The notes under the pieces: model-generated
Databases searched by the model: none
Told to the model about the DNA's origin: nothing
What the model saw: the letters and a program-made list of their open reading frames with translations, nothing else
Program-made: the position numbers and the translations under genes
NCBI GenBank assembly: GCA_016788565.1
Contig: JAEUSP010000008.1
Span: 1 to 50,398 of the forward strand
Direction: 5' to 3'
DNA from: Chlorobiota bacterium
GTDB lineage: Bacteria > Bacteroidota > Ignavibacteria > OLB7
DNA: 50,398 bases
Shown: one piece after another, positions 44,636 to 50,398 of the stretch
Position numbering within the stretch: the first letter of the stretch is position 1
Layout: the number at the start of each line of letters is the position of its first letter

Positions 44636-46090
44636 TCAGTGCAATCCCACCTTCATCACTCTCTCAATCTCTTCTTGCAGCCACCGTAGATACAGGTAGC
44701 CGCTGTACTCTGGCGAGCGTTCGGCGGCACCTTGCATCTGGTGTTGGATGTTGGTTAGCGCGCCATGCAGCATCCGCTTGTCGGTGCTGTCGGCAATGGC
44801 CACAAAGAAGGCGCGGAACAGCGCAACCACCTCCTTCTCCTTTGGATAGAGTAAGGCATCCTTGTGGCGGGTGAAGTAGTCGTTAAAGTTGCGCGTTTCG
44901 CGAATCGCGCTGTCAAGGTCGCCACGCAGGTAGGGGATGATCAGATAGAGGAACCGGAAATACTGATACTCCGATTCGGGGCGTTGCGTGATGGCTGGGG
45001 GAATGGCCGCAAACGCTTGATCCGGTTGCCGAAGAAAGATGTGGCAGAAACAACGCAGCACCTCGAACCGGAAATAGACTTTTGGGCGCTCCTTGATTAT
45101 TGCGCTGTATTCCTGGATCAACGCCAGCACCCGCTCAAATTCTTGCAGCTTCATCAGCGTGCTGGCGTAGTTGAACAGCATATCGGGCGGCGGTGAAAGG
45201 CGGTTGGCTTGGATAAACTCCAACGCCGATTGGAACACCCCGTTCGCTTCGGAATACCGCTGCTCCACCAACAAACTGGAGGCCAAAATGGCGAACCCCC
45301 ACACGGTGTGGTCGGGGAAGATTGTGGCCACCATTCCAATCTGCGTTGCGGCGTTGCGGGCGTGTTCAACCCGCGCTTCCCCCAACGATTGATGCGCACG
45401 GCTGGCCTGCTCGTAAAACTCAATAAACGGGGTGGAGGTGTCGCCAAAATCATCATCGCTTCCCACCGTTGTTGTTGGCATTGGCTTCCCCATTGCCCGC
45501 AATGTTTGCTCGCACGCCACACGGTTGTGTTGGTTGATGGCAACCTCACTTCGGTATATCCGCTTCAGGTTGGAAAGATTCTCCACCATTGTTTGGTGTG
45601 CTTGCTCCATCCGTTCGGGGGTGATCTCGCAGAAAAGCATCAGATGCTCGTGGCGCAGATCGTTGATAAGCCGTGCGTTGGCGTAATCCAGCCGCTGGAT
45701 TGCTTCGGAGTATGCCCGTGGCAGCTCTTCTTCAAACTCTGGAAGCAGCCGCCGATGCAGCAATGCACGCAGCAGAAATTGATCCCGCAACGAAGGCCGC
45801 CGCCGAAGCTCCCGTTCTTGCTCCCACTGCACCAGCAGCTCCTGGATTTTTTCACTGAGCAGCCGCAGCTCATTCCGCAGAAGGTAGTCTTCCTTGCGGC
45901 TCCACTGGCGGCCAAACAGTTGCTGGAACAGGTGCTCTTTGTCGGCAGGTTCCTCCTTTTTTCGGAGCTGTTTCAGCGCGGCGTACAACGCCTTTGTGGC
46001 TGGGCGTTTTACCGCGTCAATCGCGTCATCAAGTTGCCGCAGTTCCGCTGCCGACAACGAAGCAAGAAACCGTTCCGCTCGCGAGGCCAT
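44636..46090 (-). CDS. Long helical protein of unknown function (TPR-like)
   Basis: The start is placed at the ATG at 46090 (MASRAERFLASLSAAELRQ, 484 aa); the frame is open to 46159. There is no signal peptide or membrane segment, so it is probably cytosolic. It is all-helical and charged. The N-terminal 120 residues (LFQQLFGRQWSRKEDYLLRNELRLLSEKIQELL) resemble a uncharacterised family of Bacteroidota proteins made of irregular helical hairpins. The rest looks like degenerate TPR-type repeats (ILASSLLVEQRYSEANGVFQSAL, NYASTLMKLQEFERVLALIQEY). No catalytic motif is seen. The family resemblance is from memory and not verified. Confidence 0.75.
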   Translation of the reverse strand: MASRAERFLASLSAAELRQLDDAIDAVKRPATKALYAALKQLRKKEEPADKEHLFQQLFGRQWSRKEDYLLRNELRLLSEKIQELLVQWEQERELRRRPSLRDQFLLRALLHRRLLPEFEEELPRAYSEAIQRLDYANARLINDLRHEHLMLFCEITPERMEQAHQTMVENLSNLKRIYRSEVAINQHNRVACEQTLRAMGKPMPTTTVGSDDDFGDTSTPFIEFYEQASRAHQSLGEARVEHARNAATQIGMVATIFPDHTVWGFAILASSLLVEQRYSEANGVFQSALEFIQANRLSPPPDMLFNYASTLMKLQEFERVLALIQEYSAIIKERPKVYFRFEVLRCFCHIFLRQPDQAFAAIPPAITQRPESEYQYFRFLYLIIPYLRGDLDSAIRETRNFNDYFTRHKDALLYPKEKEVVALFRAFFVAIADSTDKRMLHGALTNIQHQMQGAAERSPEYSGYLYLRWLQEEIERVMKVGLH

Positions 46091-46232
46091 AGGAGGTTGC
46101 TGGTTTTGAACACGTTGAAAGAAACTGAGAGAGAGGAGAGGGCTGCTGAAGAGGGGCAAAAAATAGGGATGTGCCAGTAATTACCAGCACACCCCGGAAT
46201 GCTTACAGGCAACGTGTATCGAAGCTGACGGA

Positions 46233-46715
46233 TTATTTCTCAAATCGCTGCCGAATCCCCCGCACGATTCCCAGCAGTTGCTTGATCTCTGGCAGATCAG
46301 CTCCATACTCAAACGTCACCCGCCGGACGGCTCCTTCCTGTTCAATTTCAAGCCATTCGGCACCTCCATCGGCGCAATCGGGGCAGCCGATAACGGTGTC
46401 TAATTTGGCGAACGCTGCATACTGTGCGGCAACCGCTTGCTGCAACGCCAGCCACTGATCGTGGGGGATGGTGTCGGCGAACAAACTATCGGGAAGCCCG
46501 CCGCCGCCGCGCCCCCATGAGCGCTTGGTGTACAGCAGGTTGGTGCTGTCAATCTGCAGACTGCGAAGGCAGTAGCCGGCGCACATTCCAAAGGAGGTTC
46601 CGTTGCGGACGATCACGTTTCCGCTGGTTGCGGGTGGGTTCGTTATTTGCTCATTGCGGCAACCGCCGATTGCCGTAGCGATCAGGATGCCGAACAGCAG
46701 AACAAGGGTTTTCAT
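46233..46715 (-). CDS. Small lipoprotein
   Basis: The product is 160 aa. It has a lipoprotein signal (LVLLFGILIATAIGGC) with lipobox IGGC, Cys19. The start has a good AGGAG Shine-Dalgarno 7 nt upstream. The mature part contains SFGMCAGYCLRSLQI and VIGCPDCADGG, two Cys pairs likely to form disulfides or bind a metal, and a final VTFEYGADLPEI segment. The SFGMCxGYC motif recurs in small Bacteroidota lipoproteins of unknown function. The gene stands alone between the helical unknown and a heptamer-repeat region. Confidence 0.8.
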   Translation of the reverse strand: MKTLVLLFGILIATAIGGCRNEQITNPPATSGNVIVRNGTSFGMCAGYCLRSLQIDSTNLLYTKRSWGRGGGGLPDSLFADTIPHDQWLALQQAVAAQYAAFAKLDTVIGCPDCADGGAEWLEIEQEGAVRRVTFEYGADLPEIKQLLGIVRGIRQRFEK

Positions 46716-46859
46716 TGCTATCTCCTAGTTTGTTAAGGGCTTGGGGAAGCCAAACGTCCCGCAAGCATTCTGCGCTTGCACGTTGGCCGGATGAAGACAC
46801 TCCGAATCAGGATCGGTGACACCCCGCAAGCAAAATACTTAGCGAAGAAGAGAATGAAC

Positions 46860-46883
46860 CACAGAGACACAGAGAGCACAGAG
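46860..46883 (+). repeat. Three CACAGAG units with 1-2-nt spacers
   Basis: CACAGAG occurs at 46860, 46868 and 46877. It resembles a short intergenic repeat found in many bacterial genomes. Confidence 0.7.
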
Positions 46884-46933
46884 GGAAGAAAGAGAGGTGG
46901 AGTACCGGCAGGAGCATCAGCGATTCCAATCTT

Positions 46934-47024
46934 CCCGCCACCCGCTCCCCGATTCCCGCCACCCGATTCCCGCCCCCCGATTCCCGCTCCCCGATTCCCG
47001 CTCCCCGACCCCCGACCCCCGATT
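46934..47024 (+). repeat. Heptanucleotide tandem repeat, CCCGAYN family (13 units)
   Basis: Exactly thirteen 7-bp units, every one beginning CCCG (CCCGATT five times, CCCGCTC three times, CCCGCCA and CCCGACC twice each, CCCGCCC once), without a single indel. Confidence 0.95.
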
Positions 47025-47050
47025 TCCATCCTCAATTCGTCAGTGGCTGC

Positions 47051-47857
47051 ATGAAGAGCCTACATGTTGTTCGTTACGGCGATGGAGTTCCGATTTTGTT
47101 TGTGCATGGCAATCCATCCACCCACACGTTGTGGCGGCCGCTAACCGAGCGGTTGTCCGATAGCTTCACCGTGCTTGCAGTGGATCTGCCCGGTTTTGGT
47201 GCCAGCGGTTCGCCGCTTCACGCAGGGGGATTCCGGTTGGGACAGATGGCCGCCAGCCTTGCCCAGTGTTGCCAGGAACATGGCGTGGATCAATTTCATC
47301 TGGTTGGGCATTCGTTTGGCGCGGCGGTTAGCGCGACCCTTGCAACGTTGGCACCAGAAAAAGTGCTATCGCTTGCGCTGATTACTCCATTAGGATTGCG
47401 CACCCCTCCGGTTGGACGATTGGCAGGATTTGGGTGGTTGCGTCGGGCAGCTGGCGCGGTGTGGCCACGCCTTCCGGTGCGGGTTAAGGGGATGGTGGCC
47501 AAAGGGGGGGCGCGGCTCAGTTATGGCGCGGCATATCACCCACGCCGTGGGGCAGAAATTGCCCAAGAAGCCCAACGCCACGATCTTCCCCGAAGCATGA
47601 GCCTGCTGATGCTGGAAGCCGATTTACAGGAGTACCGCACCACACTCTGCCAGCTTCAGCAATTGCAGCCGATACCGCTGTTGCTGATTGGCGCGGGGCT
47701 GGATCGGATTGTTCCTTTCCGGCAGTTCCAGCAGGTGGCGGCGTTGCTTCCCCGCGCCCACCGCCACATCTTCCCCGATTCCGGCCACGTCCCAATGTGG
47801 CAGTATCCCGCAGAAGTTGAGCGGTTGATACGGGAGCATTTGGCCAAGTGTGGTTAG
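47051..47857 (+). CDS. Alpha/beta-fold hydrolase
   Basis: The product is 268 aa and lacks a signal peptide, so it is probably cytosolic. The oxyanion-hole strand is ILFVHGNPSTHTLWRPL. The nucleophile elbow is GHSFG (S88). The acid is probably Asp in IGAGLDRIVPF, and the histidine is in DSGHVPMWQYP, so the triad looks complete. DLPGFGASGSP is the typical loop of the esterase/haloalkane-dehalogenase/C-C-hydrolase group. The substrate cannot be told from sequence. It starts 26 bp after a heptamer tract and is followed by the phosphate-porin control region. Confidence 0.9.
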   Translation: MKSLHVVRYGDGVPILFVHGNPSTHTLWRPLTERLSDSFTVLAVDLPGFGASGSPLHAGGFRLGQMAASLAQCCQEHGVDQFHLVGHSFGAAVSATLATLAPEKVLSLALITPLGLRTPPVGRLAGFGWLRRAAGAVWPRLPVRVKGMVAKGGARLSYGAAYHPRRGAEIAQEAQRHDLPRSMSLLMLEADLQEYRTTLCQLQQLQPIPLLLIGAGLDRIVPFRQFQQVAALLPRAHRHIFPDSGHVPMWQYPAEVERLIREHLAKCG

Positions 47858-47917
47858 ACGTTGGAGTAAAGTAATCGGCCAGAAAACTCACTCCCACACA
47901 AGTACTGCTTTATTTTC

Positions 47918-47952
47918 CCACTGACCACTGACCACTGACCACTGACCACTGA
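47918..47952 (+). repeat. Heptanucleotide tandem repeat, CCACTGA family (5 units)
   Basis: Five perfect CCACTGA units followed by a truncated CCACC. Confidence 0.93.
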
Positions 47953-47973
47953 CCACCACCTGCCCTGAGCTTC

Positions 47974-48013
47974 TTAACATTGCCGTAACACTGCCATCAC
48001 ACCGCCATAACAT
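47974..48013 (+). promoter_or_regulatory. Candidate double PHO box (four direct repeats, 11-bp period)
   Basis: TTAACAT, GTAACAC, ATCACAC and ATAACAT start at 47974, 47985, 47996 and 48007, exactly 11 bp apart, with GCC-containing 4-nt spacers (TGCC, TGCC, CGCC). Direct 7-bp repeats with 4-bp spacers are the hallmark of PhoB/PhoP/SphR-type binding sites. The genes downstream are a phosphate-type porin and PstS. Confidence 0.7.
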
Positions 48014-48021
48014 CCCGCCAA

Positions 48022-48029
48022 TAATTTTG
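48022..48029 (+). promoter_or_regulatory. TAnnTTTG promoter element of the phosphate porin gene
   Basis: TAATTTTG matches TAnnTTTG. It begins 8 nt after the last repeat of the candidate PHO box, so the regulator would sit where the -33 element normally is. No separate TTG box is seen at the usual distance. Confidence 0.65.
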
Positions 48030-48182
48030 CGCTTGCTGAAGATGCCGAGCGGGCAAACGGTGGTAACGGCCGATGCCATCCAAATGAGCACTTGAGCTGA
48101 ACAGTCCAACGGAACAGCAGCCAACGCACGATTGCTGCAATCGCACTTCCAGCAATTCCCGACACAAACCCAAAACCAAAGC

Positions 48183-49517
48183 ATGGGAACACCGATACGT
48201 AAATTTTTAACGATAACGACGCTTGCCGCACTTAGCCTTGGTGTGGCACACGCGCAGCAAGATTCAACAGAACCAGCATCACCAGAAGAATCAGGCGGGG
48301 GGGAGATTGAGACGATAAAGGAGCGGATGGACGTTGCCGAAGGGACGCTGGAAAAACTAAGCCAACTGAAAATTTCCGGCTACATCCAGGCCGAGTGGCA
48401 GCATTTTGACCAAGCCACCAACCCGCAAGGGCGCGCACTGTACAGCGACGCGCGCCGCAATGCTTTTGTGATACGCCGTGGCCGCATCAAATTTCAGCAT
48501 CGTTCCCAATGGCTAACTGCCGTTTTGTATCCCGACATCAGCGAGCGCGGGGTTACGCTGAAGGAAGCCTACGTGGATTTTGGATTGCTTCCCGATAACG
48601 AATTCAACATCACCGTCGGCTCGTTCAATCGCCCTAATTACGAAGTCGAGGTTTCCTCCAGCAACCGCGAATCCACCGAACGCGCACAAGTCACCCGTGC
48701 GTTCTACCCGGAAGAGCGTGATTTGGGATTGATGTTCACCTACTACCCCACGCTTGCCGAATCGTTCACACCAAAACTCCAGGTTGGATTTTTTAATGGT
48801 GGCGGGGCGATTGCAGCATCGGAGGTGGACCCCTACAAGGATTTGATTGCCCGCGTAACAATGCCGCTTCCGTTGGGCAATGAATCCCCAGTTCAGATTG
48901 ATCTTGGAGCCACCTTCTATCACGGCGGAATCCCCGTGACGACCGACTCGTTGCTGGAAACCGTGGATGGCAAAACCAAGCTGGTGTTCAACGATGCCAC
49001 CGGCGATTTGCGCGGCTGGGGAAACCGGAAAAACTTCAACGTGGAAGGGCAAATTTTCCTTGATCTGCTCCCGATTGGCGGAACGATTATCAAAGGAGAA
49101 ATAATGACCGGAAGCCGACCAACCGCCGGAACCGCCGCAACCTCAGCCTCGGTAGGAATCACCAAAGGAAGCGACGGGAAGGACAGCATCCGAATCGTTC
49201 CGGGAAGCGCAGCAAAGCCGGTGCAAGTCCGCAATCAAATGGGCTACTACGGCTACTTCATCCAGAATTTCGGCAGCGATGCACAGCTTGCGCTGAAGTA
49301 CGATTACTTCGACCGCAACACCGATATGGAGGGGTCGCACGTTGCTTCGTCGGGGGATATGGCTGTGGGGGTGCTTGGGTTTGGCGGAAGCGTTTTTGTG
49401 GGGAACGCCCGCATCACCCTGTGGCACGAAATCCCCACCACCGAAAAAAATTCCTTCGGTGGCCTGGACGACTTGAAGGATAACAAAACCACCGTCCGAT
49501 TCCAGTACAAGTTCTAA
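48183..49517 (+). CDS. Phosphate-selective porin O/P family protein
   Basis: The start is placed at the ATG at 48183 (MGTPIRKFLTITTLAALSLGVAHAQ, 444 aa), which gives a clean signal peptide; the frame opens earlier at 48132. After cleavage there is a short coiled-coil-like segment (IETIKERMDVAEGTLEKL), as in OprP/OprO-type trimeric porins. The barrel begins with ISGYIQAEWQHF, then FVIRRGRIKFQ, LKEAYVDFGLLPDNEFNITVGSFNRPNYEVE, YYGYFIQNFGSDAQLALKYDYFDRN, and ends in TTVRFQYKF with terminal Phe. It is predicted to take up phosphate or polyphosphate through the outer membrane. The pstS-like gene follows after 43 bp, and a candidate PHO box precedes the pair. Confidence 0.9.
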   Translation: MGTPIRKFLTITTLAALSLGVAHAQQDSTEPASPEESGGGEIETIKERMDVAEGTLEKLSQLKISGYIQAEWQHFDQATNPQGRALYSDARRNAFVIRRGRIKFQHRSQWLTAVLYPDISERGVTLKEAYVDFGLLPDNEFNITVGSFNRPNYEVEVSSSNRESTERAQVTRAFYPEERDLGLMFTYYPTLAESFTPKLQVGFFNGGGAIAASEVDPYKDLIARVTMPLPLGNESPVQIDLGATFYHGGIPVTTDSLLETVDGKTKLVFNDATGDLRGWGNRKNFNVEGQIFLDLLPIGGTIIKGEIMTGSRPTAGTAATSASVGITKGSDGKDSIRIVPGSAAKPVQVRNQMGYYGYFIQNFGSDAQLALKYDYFDRNTDMEGSHVASSGDMAVGVLGFGGSVFVGNARITLWHEIPTTEKNSFGGLDDLKDNKTTVRFQYKF

Positions 49518-49560
49518 CCCAACCGCAACCAGATCATTGCCAAATAATCACTCAACAACA

Positions 49561-50391
49561 ATGCGCAAAAAACTGACCTTACTGTTGCCACTTATCGCTG
49601 CCTGCATTGGCCTGTATGCCTTCATGCCGGCGGACATTATCACCGTCAAAGGCTCGGACACAATGGTGATCCTTGCACAGAAATGGGCCGAAACCTATCA
49701 AGCCAAAAATTCTGGTGTTTCCATCCGCGTCACCGGCGGGGGGTCGGGAACCGGGATTTCGGCACTGATTAACGGAACCACCGACATCTGCAACTCATCC
49801 CGCCCAATGACCAAAACCGAAAAACAGCAACTGAAAAACCGCTACGGCTCACCCGGTGTTGAAGTTCGTGTGGCGAAGGATGGCATCACCATCTACGTTC
49901 ATCCCTCCAACGGCGTTGCCAAACTTTCCCTGGCCCAACTGAAAGGAATCTACATGGGGACTATCACCAACTGGAGCCAAGTTGGTGGGAAGAACGCCCG
50001 GATTATCGTCTATGGCCGCGAGAACAGTTCGGGAACGTATGCCTTCTTTAAGGAGCATGTGCTGAAAGGCTACGATTTCGGCGGAAGCGTCCAGACCCTT
50101 CCGGGAACAGCCGCCGTGGTGAACGCCGTGGCAAAGGACGCGAACGGCATAGGCTACGGCGGGTTTGGATACGCGAAAGGGGTGAAAATTTGCCAAGTGA
50201 GCAGCACCGACGGCGGTGCCGGAATTACTCCATCGGAGCAGACGATCAACAACGGATCATACCCCATCAGCCGCTACCTGTACATCTATCTGAAAAACCG
50301 CCCAACCGGCGCGCTGAAATCCTACGTGGATTGGATCATCTCCGCCGAAGGTCAAGCGGTTGTGAAAAAAACAGGATACTTCCCGCTGTAA
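49561..50391 (+). CDS. pstS: Phosphate ABC transporter substrate-binding protein, PstS-like
   Basis: The start is placed at the ATG at 49561 (MRKKLTLLLPLIAACIGLYAF, 276 aa); the open frame begins at a TTG 24 nt earlier. The hydrophobic N-terminus is a signal sequence or anchor; IAAC could be a lipobox, but the typical spacing is uncertain. The mature protein has the PstS-family phosphate site: VKGSDTMVILAQKWAETY, VTGGGSGTGISALINGTTDICNSSRPM and GRENSSGTYAFFKEHVL. It binds phosphate in the periplasm for the PstCAB transporter, whose genes may lie beyond the window. It is 43 bp downstream of the porin gene and presumably in the same PHO-controlled operon. Confidence 0.93.
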   Translation: MRKKLTLLLPLIAACIGLYAFMPADIITVKGSDTMVILAQKWAETYQAKNSGVSIRVTGGGSGTGISALINGTTDICNSSRPMTKTEKQQLKNRYGSPGVEVRVAKDGITIYVHPSNGVAKLSLAQLKGIYMGTITNWSQVGGKNARIIVYGRENSSGTYAFFKEHVLKGYDFGGSVQTLPGTAAVVNAVAKDANGIGYGGFGYAKGVKICQVSSTDGGAGITPSEQTINNGSYPISRYLYIYLKNRPTGALKSYVDWIISAEGQAVVKKTGYFPL

Positions 50392-50398
50392 AGGCGGG

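Larger units (their letters stand above)
46716..47050. other. Gene-free, repeat-rich intergenic stretch
   Basis: About 335 bases between the divergent lipoprotein and the alpha/beta hydrolase contain no gene. They hold a three-copy CACAGAG repeat (46860-46883) and a 13-unit CCCGNNN tract (46934-47024) that ends 26 bp before the hydrolase start. Confidence 0.75.
47858..48182. other. Control region upstream of the phosphate porin
   Basis: About 325 bases without a gene. They contain a CCACTGA heptamer tract (47918-47952), an 11-bp-periodic direct repeat (47974-48013) and a TAnnTTTG element (48022-48029). A leader of about 150 nt leads to the porin ATG. Nothing else is recognised. Confidence 0.7.

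Noticed and set aside
45209-46180. 323-codon plus-strand open frame opposite the helical unknown
   Set aside because: Low-complexity Leu/Cys/His composition. The minus-strand frame has coherent helical heptads and charge pattern.

Overview
The window looks like a chromosomal segment of a GC-rich Gram-negative bacterium of the Bacteroidota/Chlorobi superphylum, perhaps near Kapabacteria or Ignavibacteria; this placement is inference from gene content. Three exported proteins (starting at 22908, 32246 and 44540) end in type IX secretion sorting domains with a PNPF/PNPT motif. Many genes lack a clear Shine-Dalgarno sequence. Several candidate promoters carry the Bacteroidota-type TAnnTTTG element. 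I see no rRNA, tRNA, CRISPR array, transposase or phage gene.

Layout. 1-4650 (minus) is a very large exported VWA/NHL/ASH protein that runs off the left edge. 4651-5380 is a gene-free, repeat-rich stretch. 5381-8023 (minus) is a two-gene envelope unit (PD40/OmpA-like protein and beta-barrel), divergent from recG (8147-10387). 10558-12156 is an exported ankyrin protein. 12290-16904 holds a BNR/Ycf48-type propeller protein and two predicted outer-membrane beta-barrel proteins. 17030-18905 is an ECF sigma factor overlapping an anti-sigma factor whose C-terminus looks like an outer-membrane beta-domain; it is divergent from lon (19052-21604). Next come a Spy/LTXXQ-like periplasmic protein, a small lipoprotein, and a 1252-residue T9SS propeller protein. 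A cysteine-rich modular lipoprotein, a composite repeat island (28636-29222) and a 990-residue T9SS PKD protein follow. Then there are two tandem exported ankyrin proteins, an SDR epimerase-like enzyme, pgpH, a HAD phosphatase, ilvE, a small unknown gene and dsbD. The right end carries a T9SS phospholipase-D-like protein, a helical unknown, a lipoprotein, an alpha/beta hydrolase, and a phosphate porin/PstS pair.

Most genes concern the envelope: secreted propellers, adhesion or repeat proteins, barrels, envelope stress (ECF/anti-sigma, lon, Spy-like, dsbD), c-di-AMP turnover (pgpH) and phosphate uptake. The most interesting points are: (i) a four-copy, 11-bp-periodic direct repeat resembling a double PHO box, set directly before a TAnnTTTG element upstream of the phosphate porin and pstS; (ii) the anti-sigma factor with a dual-membrane-spanning architecture; (iii) at least three families of intergenic heptanucleotide tandem repeats at about ten loci, one ending on the pgpH start codon; and (iv) two 116-bp MITE-like elements with TATACTC termini.
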